Shown here piece by piece: positions 25,395-34,160 of a DNA stretch of 64,000 nucleotides. This DNA comes from Meishania sp964351985 (GTDB lineage Bacteria > Bacteroidota > Bacteroidia > Flavobacteriales > Flavobacteriaceae): the NCBI GenBank assembly GCA_964351985.1, contig CAYGPR010000019.1, forward strand, positions 1-64,000, given 5' to 3'. Each line of letters begins with the position of its first letter. Position 1 is the stretch's first letter. Both the position numbers and the translations under genes were made by a program. The notes beneath the pieces were generated by a model. The model was given only the letters and a program-made list of their open reading frames with translations. It made no database searches and was not told the origin of the DNA.

Positions 25395-26105
25395 ATGTAC
25401 TACAGATTATCAAATATTGCAGAGCGAAAGGTGTTGGAAGAAGAGTTTGGTATTCCATTGAAGTACCCCGGCTTATATTATCCGAAGCAGATTATAAATG
25501 GTCTCGATGAAGAAACGTTGTTTATTATTGCCGCAGGGCAAGAAAATATGATTACTCCTGCTATTTGGGGCCTGCTGCCTGAAGAATTTATGGACGACTG
25601 GAACGTATTTCAGAATACGTTGAACACTTTGAATCTTGACGAAAGTAATTTTTACGAAGGTTCTTGGTGCGGTACCGCATTTACAAATAGAAGGTGCCTA
25701 GTCATCGTTACTGGGTTTTTTACGGCATTTCTACATCAAGGCAACGTTTACCCATATTATGTAAAACGGGCGGACAAAAAACCGTTCTGTATCGCCGGTG
25801 TCTATAATAGATTGGAAGATGGCTTTTTGACCTGCTCGATACTCACCACAAAAGCGAATCGCTTTACCGAAAAAATTCAAAATCTAGGTTCGCAAATGCC
25901 GTTGATACTTTCAAAAAATAAATGGAGCGATTGGCTGGATATAGATTTGACGGAGTCAACGGTTAAAGAAATGTTCGAGCATGTGTCGGAGAACAATCTG
26001 GAGGCGCACCTCATTGCCAAGGAGTTTTTCAACCAAAACATAACTTTTGATTCGATACTTGAACCCGTAATCTATAAAGGGCTTGCCCAAACAGTAAAGG
26101 CTTAG
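25395..26105 (+). CDS. SRAP/HMCES-family homologue lacking catalytic residues
   Basis: The overall order of SRAP (YedK/HMCES) motifs can be followed: an N-terminal M-x-x-R-x-S-N, PAIWGLLPEEF for the usual WGL(I)PxW, RRCLVIVTGFF for RCLxPAxGFYEW, and MPLILSKNKWSDWL for the MPxIL...WL block. The residues used by active members are altered: position 2 is Tyr rather than the catalytic Cys, the Glu of GFYEW is Thr110, and the His of HxRMP is Gly165. Canonical SRAP proteins cross-link to abasic sites in single-stranded DNA through Cys2. This copy should not be able to, so it may be a DNA-binding relic or a repurposed protein. It is divergent from the AraC gene at 24150. Confidence 0.72.
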   Translation: MYYRLSNIAERKVLEEEFGIPLKYPGLYYPKQIINGLDEETLFIIAAGQENMITPAIWGLLPEEFMDDWNVFQNTLNTLNLDESNFYEGSWCGTAFTNRRCLVIVTGFFTAFLHQGNVYPYYVKRADKKPFCIAGVYNRLEDGFLTCSILTTKANRFTEKIQNLGSQMPLILSKNKWSDWLDIDLTESTVKEMFEHVSENNLEAHLIAKEFFNQNITFDSILEPVIYKGLAQTVKA

Positions 26106-26260
26106 ATTCTCTTTGTGGACCCCATCAAATTGTATGGCGCAATACTGCTTAAGGGTTTTAGACTTCGGGCTTACATTCTCTTCAAGTATGTTCTCAATTA
26201 CCTCAATAATAGCCAGTAACCCTAAAACTTCGAGGCGAGTCATAGCTATCAAAAAGGGCA

Positions 26261-27283
26261 CTAGACTTTTTTCTTTAGACTGTTTCGATATTCCGTCGGC
26301 AAAATCTTGTACTTCTCGGAAAAGATTTTTGAGAAATAGCTTCTACTCCTAAACCCTATGCCGTACACAATTTCAGATATCGTGATTTCAGAATTTTTTA
26401 GTTGGTCCCGCGCAATTTCCAATTTGATGTGTCTGATATACTCGTTGACCGATTTCGAATACAACAACCTGAAGCCCATCTGAAGCTTCTTAGGACTCAA
26501 ACCTGATCTGGTTGACAAGGTCGATATATTTAAATTGTCTGACGTATTATCAACAATGAATCCCGACAATTGGTGTATTTTTTTAATATCTTCTTTTGAC
26601 AAAGAATCGGGCAACGTCTCATCGTTCTCAAAATTATGGTGTTCCATCAATTGCATGGCCAAAATAAGGTACAAACGACCCTCAAGCGACAACGAACGAA
26701 TGATACCTGAATCGTACACATTATTAAGTTCTTTTACCTCATCGGCAATTTTTAAGTTATAGCTGCCCAGATGATTGTAGGGCATCTTACCGTCACGGTC
26801 GTTAAATACCGCTTGCAGTACGTCATTTAAAAAATTGAGATTGTTATTTTTCTTTTCAAAATATTCAGAGCGAACAATGCGTATGAAATTCACCTTGACC
26901 GGAGTATCCTTTTTTATCAGATACCTTTTTTTGGTCTTTCTTTCAGGTGATATAATGATATTTTGATACCGTTCGAGATTGGTATAATCTTCGTGTCCAT
27001 TGGAGCTGAATTTTATCGAACCCTCTGAGATAAATACGAACTCGATGGGCGATGCGTCAACAGGTTTGAAGATGATTTCCAAATCCTCTTTGAAAATCAC
27101 GTCCCAGTCCATGAGTGATACGCCCCAGTCAAAGGCTATGTATCGAATTATGCCTTTTCCTATTCTAGTATCGAATCGTAGAGCGTGTTCGCCCCAATGG
27201 GATTCCAAAGTTCCCTCTAAGCTTACATTCAATTGTTGAAGAATTACTTCCCCCTCAATACCATTTATAGTTACGAATTGCAT
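26261..27283 (-). CDS. AraC-family transcriptional regulator (paralogue 2)
   Basis: The C-terminus has the AraC double helix-turn-helix: LSPKKLQMGFRLLYSKSVNEY and SEIVYGIGFRSRSYFSKIFSEKY. The N-terminal sensor region shows GKGIIRYIAFDWGVSLMDWDV, which lines up with the corresponding stretch of the paralogues at 24150 and 27433. At 340 residues it is similar in size to both. It is convergent with the SRAP-like gene and lies 149 bp downstream of the third regulator. The three probably arose by local duplication. Confidence 0.85.
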   Translation of the reverse strand: MQFVTINGIEGEVILQQLNVSLEGTLESHWGEHALRFDTRIGKGIIRYIAFDWGVSLMDWDVIFKEDLEIIFKPVDASPIEFVFISEGSIKFSSNGHEDYTNLERYQNIIISPERKTKKRYLIKKDTPVKVNFIRIVRSEYFEKKNNNLNFLNDVLQAVFNDRDGKMPYNHLGSYNLKIADEVKELNNVYDSGIIRSLSLEGRLYLILAMQLMEHHNFENDETLPDSLSKEDIKKIHQLSGFIVDNTSDNLNISTLSTRSGLSPKKLQMGFRLLYSKSVNEYIRHIKLEIARDQLKNSEITISEIVYGIGFRSRSYFSKIFSEKYKILPTEYRNSLKKKV

Positions 27284-27432
27284 TGCAAATTCCTCCTTGA
27301 TTTTTACAATGCAAAGAAATTGCTAAAGGAATTTTACGTTTAACATTTTTGAAACCATGTTTAACACAATTAGGCAGTTTTGTCTCTCATAGGTGTTAAA
27401 TCCTTGTTATTCAATATGTAAGATGACAGGTA

Positions 27433-28512
27433 TTAAGCTGATTTTGTAGACTTTCTATTTTTTCGCGCTTTTTCGGCATATTGTTTTGGTGAGACCCCAA
27501 AACGTTCCTTAAAAACCTTTGAGAAATAGCTTCTCGAATTGATGCCGATTTTATAGGTTATCTGGGTGATATTCAAGTCGGACGTTTCGAGCAGTTCTTT
27601 GGCGAGCTCGATGCGCTCTTTTTTCACAAATTGGTTTACAGAAGTCTTGTATAGTATTTTAAAACCATTCTGTAGGGTGTTTTGGTTCAAACCGACACGA
27701 TGCGCCAAGGCCAATATGTTCGGTACATTTTCGAGCTCTTCCTTTATTATTTCGGCGGCTTCCCTAATTTTGTTCACCGTGGCCTGACGTAATATTTTTC
27801 TAGTTTCGGGCTCATTGAGGTCATCGGTATATTGCTTTAACTGATGCACAAGTATCTCATAGGCCTTACCTTCCAGATAGACCGAGCGCATGAAGCCTTC
27901 CAAGTCGCATTCGGTAAATTCTTCAAGAAATTTGGCGATATCCAAACTGTAATATCCTTTATAGTAGAAAAGGTTTATTCCGTTCACGTCTCTGAACAAT
28001 TGTTCGAGATTCTCATCCATGTCGGCGATGAACGACTCGATTTTTTTTTCAAAAAGTTTGCGGTTGATTTCAAGGCTCAACATACAGACAGGTTCGTTCG
28101 CCGGAATCTTAAAGATGTGTCCGTGTTTACCGTTGCATGACACTATGGTACTCTCAAGATTTTCTATCTGATGTTCCTCTTCTATTTCTTCAAACCTATG
28201 TCGAAATCCGGCTTCCCTGTTAAAAACCATTTTTAAGGGCTGAACCAGTTTATTGTCAAGTCGAAGTTCAACCGGGTCATTGAGCCTACAATCTACTTCT
28301 AGGGCACCAAGACCGAAATCAAAAGTAGTCGCCTTAATGTAACCGGTACCCAGCTCGTCAGGTATGTCGATACAGATTTCGTTGTTCTCTTCATGGTAAT
28401 CTACCTTTAAGATTCTGGCAATCTCAATGACCACATCTTGTGCCTGCATATCATCGATATTCAATTGATCGCCCATGTTTTGAATTATAGAATTTGTAGG
28501 ACTAATATACAT
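27433..28512 (-). CDS. AraC-family transcriptional regulator (paralogue 3)
   Basis: AraC-type C-terminus with LNQNTLQNGFKILYKTSVNQF and TYKIGINSRSYFSKVFKERFGVSPKQYAEK. The sensor half contains GTGYIKATTFDFGLGALEVDC, equivalent to the PchR-like segment in the two neighbouring regulators. An alternative start is the ATG at 28476, which would give MGDQLNID at the N-terminus. A basic tail (KARKNRKSTKSA) ends the protein. Divergent from the DUF1328 gene across 179 bp, which it could control; this is inference from position only. Confidence 0.85.
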   Translation of the reverse strand: MYISPTNSIIQNMGDQLNIDDMQAQDVVIEIARILKVDYHEENNEICIDIPDELGTGYIKATTFDFGLGALEVDCRLNDPVELRLDNKLVQPLKMVFNREAGFRHRFEEIEEEHQIENLESTIVSCNGKHGHIFKIPANEPVCMLSLEINRKLFEKKIESFIADMDENLEQLFRDVNGINLFYYKGYYSLDIAKFLEEFTECDLEGFMRSVYLEGKAYEILVHQLKQYTDDLNEPETRKILRQATVNKIREAAEIIKEELENVPNILALAHRVGLNQNTLQNGFKILYKTSVNQFVKKERIELAKELLETSDLNITQITYKIGINSRSYFSKVFKERFGVSPKQYAEKARKNRKSTKSA

Positions 28513-28626
28513 TATTAAAATGACGATATATTGGTTTATTCAGAAAGTAACGCAATTGGTAATGCGTTAATTTTGACCGTGATTCCGTTAAGGGATTCTT
28601 TCTATTTGTTAGATATTAGCTTGGTA

Positions 28627-28656
28627 CGAAATGAAAGGGATTTTTATTTCATTTCG
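28627..28656 (+). promoter_or_regulatory. Hairpin in the leader of the DUF1328 gene
   Basis: CGAAATGAAA and TTTCATTTCG form a perfect 10-bp inverted repeat around a 10-base loop, 36 nt upstream of the ATG at 28692. It could be an mRNA stem or an operator. There is no following T run, so it is not a normal terminator. Confidence 0.4.
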
Positions 28657-28691
28657 GCGGGAACTAAATATGAACCATTAAAATTTAGATT

Positions 28692-28856
28692 ATGCTACGT
28701 TACACTATTATTTTTGTCGTTTTGGCCATTGTGGCCGCTATATTTGGATTTGGAGGAATCGCTTCGGGCGCTGCCGAAATCGCCAAAATATTGTTCTACA
28801 TTTTCATTGTACTCTTCCTACTCTCGTTGATTTTCGGAAAGAAGAAACTATTTTAA
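28692..28856 (+). CDS. DUF1328 small membrane protein
   Basis: A 54-residue protein with two transmembrane helices (YTIIFVVLAIVAAIFGF and KILFYIFIVLFLLSLIFG) joined by the family motif GGIASGAAEIAK. DUF1328/YtjA-type proteins are small inner-membrane proteins common in stress-associated neighbourhoods; the function is unassigned. The acidic mini-lipoprotein starts 20 nt downstream in the same direction, and a strong terminator follows that gene, so the two form a short operon. Confidence 0.85.
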   Translation: MLRYTIIFVVLAIVAAIFGFGGIASGAAEIAKILFYIFIVLFLLSLIFGKKKLF

Positions 28857-28875
28857 TCATTTAACACTACATATT

Positions 28876-29058
28876 ATGAAAAAACTGATGTATGCCTTTA
28901 TGGTTTTATTTATTACCGCCATAACCTTCACGGGTTGTAGGGAGACTAAATCTACCGGAGACAAAATAGAAGATGGTGTCGAGGAAGTTGCAGACGATGT
29001 CGAAGATGCCGCTGATGACGTAAAAGATGAGGTCGAAGATGCCGTTGATGACAACTAA
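28876..29058 (+). CDS. Acidic mini-lipoprotein
   Basis: The 60-residue product has a lipoprotein signal with lipobox TFTGC (Cys21). The mature part is almost entirely Asp, Glu, Val, Ala and Lys in a repeating pattern (VEEVADDVEDAADDVKDEVE) that would form an amphipathic, highly acidic helix. It is comparable in size to entericidin-like lipoproteins but has no clear sequence relation. Probably an abundant outer-membrane-anchored stress lipoprotein; this is inference from layout and from its DUF1328 partner. Confidence 0.75.
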   Translation: MKKLMYAFMVLFITAITFTGCRETKSTGDKIEDGVEEVADDVEDAADDVKDEVEDAVDDN

Positions 29059-29082
29059 TTAGTATAGTTGATTTATTTGGTT

Positions 29083-29118
29083 AAGGCGGGTACTATGAAA
29101 ATAGTATCCGCCTTTTTT
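29083..29118 (+). terminator. Strong intrinsic terminator
   Basis: A 14-bp stem (29083-29096 with 29101-29114, one G-U pair) closes on a GAAA tetraloop and is followed by a T run. It ends the DUF1328/mini-lipoprotein unit and overlaps the 3' end of the AsmA-like pseudogene on the other strand. Confidence 0.88.
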
Positions 29119-29586
29119 TCTCCCCTTTGGATTCTTCTACCAGTTCGGCATCCTCGATTTTTTCAATGATGATTGTTTTCAGCAATTGCTCTACGCCTAG
29201 AGAAACACTATCCTTTTTCGGTAACTTCTTCTCTGGGTAGTATTTCAATACCAGACCATCGAAAAGTATTTGTTCGGCCTTTAGGGCGTTTTTGATAAAA
29301 AATTGCCAGTAGCTCAAATCTCTGACCGTCAATTGTTCAGTATTAAAATAGGTGTATGCCACGGCCGAATCTTGGCTTGACAACTCAACCTTATATCCTT
29401 AAAATTTAAAGTACCGTTCAAAACGTCTACATCTAAATTTTCTTAAGTAAGGTCTAAGTGTGAAGGAATTTTTGTACATATGAAATTTTCGACCCAAGTT
29501 TTGGCCTTTAACTGAATGAAAAATAAACAAAGAACGATTAGAGCGATGCCTGTCACCAATATCCATACCCCCTTCTTTTTAATCAT
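29093..29586 (-). pseudogene. Decayed AsmA-like membrane-anchored protein
   Basis: An ATG at 29586 opens with a membrane anchor (MIKKKGVWILVTGIALIVLC) followed by KIPSHLDLT and then an in-frame TAA at 29443-29445. Reading straight through, the same frame continues ENLDVDVLNGTLNFKDI, a pattern typical of AsmA/DUF748-like proteins. About 50 bases later a single missing base near 29393 shifts the frame, after which VELSSQDSAVAYTYFN... continues for about 95 residues before ending inside the terminator hairpin at 29083-29118. So there is one nonsense mutation, one frameshift and an early end compared with the several-hundred-residue family. The ATG overlaps the stop of the upstream membrane-protein gene by 8 nt, as expected of a former operon partner. 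Confidence 0.65.
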
Positions 29587-30112
29587 CTGCGTTGCCTTCA
29601 ATTTCGGCTAGCGGATGATCTTTTTGCCCCAATCCTACAATCTTTATAATATTGACGACGGTATTATAGAGCATCAAAACGACTACGATAAGAGCAGCGC
29701 TCAAGACGCTGGATATTCCCAAAGAAATGTAATACACAATGTTGAACCAATTCTGTGGCACATTATCCGATTCGGTGATGGGGAGATTAAACAGCAGAAA
29801 CGCCATAATGGAGGCTATGAATACTATGGTATCCAATCTTGCTATTTGCAGTACATGCTTATAATGGTCTTTTTTTAGCTTCGATTTTGAATTTGAGCTC
29901 AATGCGAGAAGGGTAAGCAAGAGCGCAAGAATCGTTGCAGATGCCAAGGCTATCGTATTGCAAAGCGTATTTATTCCCGCAAGAGAATTTTTGATTAGCA
30001 CCTTTGCTTCATATCCACTAAGCTTGCCGAGCATAAATGTTCCCAAACCAATTACGAACATTGAGATAATGCCTCCGAGAATTGCACGTTTGGTATATCT
30101 GCTCAATTGCAT
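29579..30112 (-). CDS. Four-helix integral membrane protein, unknown function
   Basis: The 177-residue product has four hydrophobic helices (about residues 11-30, 47-72, 93-112 and 125-155) with a short basic loop (NSKSKLKKDHYKH) between the second and third and an acidic C-terminus. I recognise no family. It is an inner-membrane protein by composition. It immediately precedes the decayed AsmA-like gene, whose ATG overlaps its stop. Confidence 0.7.
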   Translation of the reverse strand: MQLSRYTKRAILGGIISMFVIGLGTFMLGKLSGYEAKVLIKNSLAGINTLCNTIALASATILALLLTLLALSSNSKSKLKKDHYKHVLQIARLDTIVFIASIMAFLLFNLPITESDNVPQNWFNIVYYISLGISSVLSAALIVVVLMLYNTVVNIIKIVGLGQKDHPLAEIEGNADD

Positions 30113-30194
30113 GAAGGATGGTTTATGGTTACAAGCTTAAAATAGACTATTGAACAACTTTCTGATCGAGGTTGCTACTTTTTAATCGCTCATT

Positions 30195-30596
30195 CTATTC
30201 GTCGATACCCGCACTATCATTTTCAATATGTTTTGCAAGGTCGGACGGATTTTCGACATGAATAAACTTTTTACCGATAATGGCGATGGGATAGGTTAAT
30301 ACCTGTGGCATTTTTTCAAGTAATTTCAGCCAATCATGTTCTTCGAGATCGGCATTATCCTTACCGTATGTGTTCACATAGTCGGGGTGGTCCATGTCAA
30401 TTAAATCTTCAATCTCAAGGCCAAGACCGTCACTTATTTCTACCCAATGGCTTCCTGGTACATTTGTTTTGGCAATGTCAATAGTAAGAATTTTCTTTCC
30501 AAAGCTCTGCAAGTAAGCATTGGTTTGTTTGCCCAAAGAAGTGCCAGAGTGGTAATATAATATAACTTTATCTGCATCGGTCGCGATTATTCCCAT
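30195..30596 (-). CDS. ArsC-like thioredoxin-fold protein without cysteines
   Basis: The first strand-helix unit (KVILYYHSGTSLGKQTNAYLQSFG) lines up with the start of the ArsC/Spx family, where active reductases have a Cys in the loop (IYHNPxCxxS). Here the loop is HSGTSLGKQT, and the whole 133-residue protein contains no cysteine, so arsenate reductase chemistry is excluded. The later segment LTYPIAIIGKKFIHVENPSD matches the cis-Pro strand-turn region of the fold. The role may be as a binding or regulatory protein. It stands alone between the membrane protein and the metallophosphoesterase, all on the minus strand. Confidence 0.72.
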   Translation of the reverse strand: MGIIATDADKVILYYHSGTSLGKQTNAYLQSFGKKILTIDIAKTNVPGSHWVEISDGLGLEIEDLIDMDHPDYVNTYGKDNADLEEHDWLKLLEKMPQVLTYPIAIIGKKFIHVENPSDLAKHIENDSAGIDE

Positions 30597-30772
30597 GGGA
30601 TTTTTTTTGAAAAAGAAAAATATTGATTTTCATAATATGTGATTAACCCTAATGAGTAAACTTTTGACTGTCCAGCATGAGTTAACTATATAGAAGAATC
30701 TCATGCCTTCTTTAAAATCAAACGAATGTTGAACTGAAAATCTCGATTTTGATAAAGTAGGGAACTTAAAAA

Positions 30773-31675
30773 CTAATTCTTCGGCTCTTTGTAATCGATG
30801 AGTTTTTGAGGGCCTTCCAATAAAATACGCACGACACGCAATATGCCATCATCCGTGGTGGCAATTTGCCACTTGATCAATGAGATTTTTCCGTTTTCTA
30901 TCTCGATACCGGTAATACTTCTCGGATGTACGCAACTACCATCGTTAAAAAAAGGAATATCGCCTGGTTCAGGAAATCGGGGCCGGTGTGTATGGCCGAC
31001 AATTGTGATAAGGAGATTATTCATTAGAATCCATTTTTTGATACGTTTTTCTATCTTTATAAGTTCCTTATAGTTCTTCGCAGGACTCGTCGGATCCGCA
31101 ATGCCCCAGACCTGTAGTGGTTTCCAAAGTACCCTAACTAAAAACCGGCTCCAACGCCAAAAGGTGTAGTTCCACCAATCTGCCTGATGCCCGTGGGCCA
31201 GAAAAATCTCTTGTTGTGTTTCACGGTGCTTAAGAACAATGGCCTCGTGATATGAAATTCCCTCAAAAAGTTCTTTATCGGTATTGTCAATAGGTTCGAA
31301 GTAACTTGATAAATGTGCTTTTACATACTCGGGATCCTTGTAGACCATATCATGGTTGCCCCATATCATATGTAATCTATTCCCTAAGTGAAATTGGCGC
31401 AAAAGTCCGTAGACATTTTTGTGCGCTTCGAAAATCGATTCGAAATGTATGTTTTCCCAGAGTTCATCACCATCGCCCAATTCACAGTATTGAAACCCTT
31501 CATTGAAGTAAAATTTCAAGGCATGAAAATAGATATTTCGGTTGTTCGCAAAATCGTCGGCAAAACTATTATCACCACGATGGCAATCACTGAATAAAAT
31601 GAATTTTGAGGAATCATCAAAAGGCACCGTTTTGGCATTTTCGTACGCTCGCGACAACCTTAAGTTCGATGACAT
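30773..31675 (-). CDS. Calcineurin-like metallophosphoesterase
   Basis: All five metal-binding motifs are present: LFSDCHRGD (Asp-x-His), GDGDELW, WGNHDMVY, LAHGHQADWWN and VGHTHRPRF. The arrangement and the AHGHQADWW block resemble LpxH/UDP-2,3-diacylglucosamine hydrolase-like and related phosphoesterases. I chose the ATG at 31675 with its A-rich leader; an in-frame ATG at 31711 would add 12 residues. Cytoplasmic, about 300 residues. Substrate unknown. The gene is divergent from the GAF-domain gene at 31788. Confidence 0.87.
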   Translation of the reverse strand: MSSNLRLSRAYENAKTVPFDDSSKFILFSDCHRGDNSFADDFANNRNIYFHALKFYFNEGFQYCELGDGDELWENIHFESIFEAHKNVYGLLRQFHLGNRLHMIWGNHDMVYKDPEYVKAHLSSYFEPIDNTDKELFEGISYHEAIVLKHRETQQEIFLAHGHQADWWNYTFWRWSRFLVRVLWKPLQVWGIADPTSPAKNYKELIKIEKRIKKWILMNNLLITIVGHTHRPRFPEPGDIPFFNDGSCVHPRSITGIEIENGKISLIKWQIATTDDGILRVVRILLEGPQKLIDYKEPKN

Positions 31676-31787
31676 TTTCAATTTTTTATAAATATCCAAA
31701 AAAGCGTGCAATCCACTGTTCTTTTCTTTAACAAAAAACTAGTTTTCGTTTTGTAATTTTATCGGGAAAATGGAGACTAATTAGGCC

Positions 31788-34160
31788 ATGATGAAAGGTA
31801 AGGACAAGGTAATGCCCCTGAAACATCTTATAAGTTTCGACAAATTGTTGAGGCATTATGATGATATGGCCAAAAGCGAAAACCAGTATTTGGCCGAGAG
31901 GGCAGAACATATTCTCAACATCCAAAAAAAGTATCCCGAGCTACGGGAAGGCTTTGAAAATGTCGAACTCCTGGATGAATACAAAGAGGTAATTGCCTTT
32001 ATTTTACAGGATAGTTTTGCCGAAGTCTTGACCGAAAATGAGATAAAGGCCGCTTCTTTACCCTATTATGACATTGTTTTCAACTCTTCGGAACGCTTCA
32101 AAAATATTATTAAGAATGCCGGACCTAATTTCAAACCTGTCATTAGAAATCAAGAGGAGGGTATCGATTACATCATGGGGTGCATAGTCATCCTAAATTT
32201 CCACTATGGTTTCAAGCTTGATTTCAGTCGTCCTTTTTTTTATGATATTCCGGATGCTAATGGTATAATGCATCATTACAGAATTCTATATAATGCCGAT
32301 TTTTTGGAAATTATCCCCACCGGTAAATCAAAAAAGATTACGCAAGAAGATGTAGATGAGCTTTTGGAGAATCCCAATAAGATTGAATTATGGATGGAAA
32401 AAATCCCTCCTGAGAGCTTTATTTCAAAAGGATTCGTCATTTCAAATATGTTCGATGTTACGGCCGAACACTCGATCTCTGAAATAAAATCAGAACTGAT
32501 TGCAAGTAATAAAAGGGGTAGCGATGATTTTATGGTCGGGCTACAAAAAACCTTTCAATCCTTTTTCAGGATACAGGATATTCAGGTGGGCTTTGTTACC
32601 TACAATCCTAGAGAAGACCAGTTTGAACCAGTATACGGCAAGGGGATACATAGTTTCATTCTAAACGGGAAGGATGTAAAGGTTTGCAATGAGGCACTTT
32701 GTCAAAATTCATACAAGAAATTGCTAGACGAGAACGCCTATTTTACGATTGGCGACGTAGACAAGTACTATAAAATGTCCGAAGGTATGCGACCCTACAA
32801 AGGTCTTAAGGAACAGGGTATAAAGAGCGCCATTTTTGCTCCTATTGCTTCTGAGGGCAAATTATTAGGGGTTCTAGAGATAGTTTCAAGAACAAAAGGC
32901 GTTCTAAACGGCATCAATGCAAAAAAATTGGATGATGTCATGCCCTATATCGTCGCGGCAGTGCTAAGATCAAAGATTGAGGAAGAGAACCTTATTGATG
33001 CAGTAATACAGAATGAATGTACATCGGTTCACTCTTCAGTGTATTGGAGATTTGAGGAAGAGGCCAAACGATTCATAAAAGATAGTCTTCAAGGTCATCA
33101 ACCAACATTTAAAGAAATTGTCTTTAAGGATGTTAAACCGTTATATGGGCAGATAGACGTGAAAAATTCTTCTCATGCCCGAAACAGAGCCATTCAAACT
33201 GATTTGATGATTCAACTTTCTGAAATCAATTTGGTTTTGGACCAAGCTTTTGCCGAACACCAATTACCCATTTATGAAGAGTTGATGTTTAGGGTGAACA
33301 ACCATATCGACGACATCAAAGAAGTACTGCATACCAATAGTGAACAGTCGATCTTTAATTTTGTGGCTAATGAGATTATTCCCGTTTTCAACCATTTGAA
33401 AAAGGGTAGCGCTAAACTGAACAGTGCTATACTTGAGTATGAATCCAAAATCGATATGGGTACTGATTCGTATTATGACCATCGCAGAAATTATGACGAA
33501 AGTGTCATGATGATTAATCAAGAGCTGGTTTCTATTTTAGACAAGAAACAGGAAAATGCCCAAGCCATGTTTCCCCACTATTTTGAGCGTTATAAGACAG
33601 ATGGTATAGAGCATAATCTTTATATCGGTAATTCAATCGTAGGTGACGACAGTTACGACCCGATTTACTTGAACAATCTTAGATTGTGGCAGCTTCAGGT
33701 CATGTGCGAAATGGAAAATGCGCATTACCAGCTCAAAAACGAATTACCGCTTCCGCTAGATGTTGCCTCCTTGATATTAGTGTATAATACCTCATTGTCG
33801 ATACGTTTCCGAATGGACGAGAAACGTTTCGATGTCGATGGCACCTACAACGCACGGTACGAAATTATCAAGAAAAGAATCGATAAGTCGTTCATTAAAG
33901 GTTCTAATGAACGTGTTACCCAATCTGGGAAAATGGTCATCGTATACTCTCAAAAATCGGATGAGCTTGAGTACTTGAGGTACATCAAGTATTTGAAATC
34001 AAAGGGATATTTTACCGATAACATCGAGATTGTGGAACTTCAAGGTTTACAAGGCGTTTCGGGCCTTAAGGCGATACGGGCGGAAATCTTGTACAAGACC
34101 GAACAAAAATCGGAGAAGACCTATACCTACAATGATTTATTGAAAGAACTTCAAGATTAA
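31788..34160 (+). CDS. GAF-domain protein, 790 residues
   Basis: The N-terminal 240 residues are a helical region of unknown fold. A GAF domain spans about residues 245-400 (FMVGLQKTFQSFFRIQDIQVGFV to APIASEGKLLGVLEIVSR), and the remaining 390 residues are largely helical without a recognised enzyme domain. No kinase, cyclase or DNA-binding motif is visible, so it is probably a cytoplasmic sensor or scaffold whose GAF domain binds a small ligand. Its stop codon overlaps that of the convergent HD-PycTM gene by three bases (34157-34160 reads TTAA), so the two genes meet tail to tail with no spacer. Confidence 0.8.
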   Translation: MMKGKDKVMPLKHLISFDKLLRHYDDMAKSENQYLAERAEHILNIQKKYPELREGFENVELLDEYKEVIAFILQDSFAEVLTENEIKAASLPYYDIVFNSSERFKNIIKNAGPNFKPVIRNQEEGIDYIMGCIVILNFHYGFKLDFSRPFFYDIPDANGIMHHYRILYNADFLEIIPTGKSKKITQEDVDELLENPNKIELWMEKIPPESFISKGFVISNMFDVTAEHSISEIKSELIASNKRGSDDFMVGLQKTFQSFFRIQDIQVGFVTYNPREDQFEPVYGKGIHSFILNGKDVKVCNEALCQNSYKKLLDENAYFTIGDVDKYYKMSEGMRPYKGLKEQGIKSAIFAPIASEGKLLGVLEIVSRTKGVLNGINAKKLDDVMPYIVAAVLRSKIEEENLIDAVIQNECTSVHSSVYWRFEEEAKRFIKDSLQGHQPTFKEIVFKDVKPLYGQIDVKNSSHARNRAIQTDLMIQLSEINLVLDQAFAEHQLPIYEELMFRVNNHIDDIKEVLHTNSEQSIFNFVANEIIPVFNHLKKGSAKLNSAILEYESKIDMGTDSYYDHRRNYDESVMMINQELVSILDKKQENAQAMFPHYFERYKTDGIEHNLYIGNSIVGDDSYDPIYLNNLRLWQLQVMCEMENAHYQLKNELPLPLDVASLILVYNTSLSIRFRMDEKRFDVDGTYNARYEIIKKRIDKSFIKGSNERVTQSGKMVIVYSQKSDELEYLRYIKYLKSKGYFTDNIEIVELQGLQGVSGLKAIRAEILYKTEQKSEKTYTYNDLLKELQD

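Noticed and set aside
25307..25510. Open frame MLKIEWVTINM... upstream of and overlapping the SRAP-like gene
   Set aside because: Different frame from the SRAP-like protein, no recognised motif, and it starts in the divergent promoter region.
28531..28830. 99-codon frame overlapping the DUF1328 gene
   Set aside because: It is out of frame with the clear DUF1328 protein at 28692-28856 and has no sensible product.
30675..30706. GCATGAG-N18-CTCATGC dyad in the 30597-30772 spacer
   Set aside because: Seven-base arms with a long spacer and no matching site elsewhere; could be chance.
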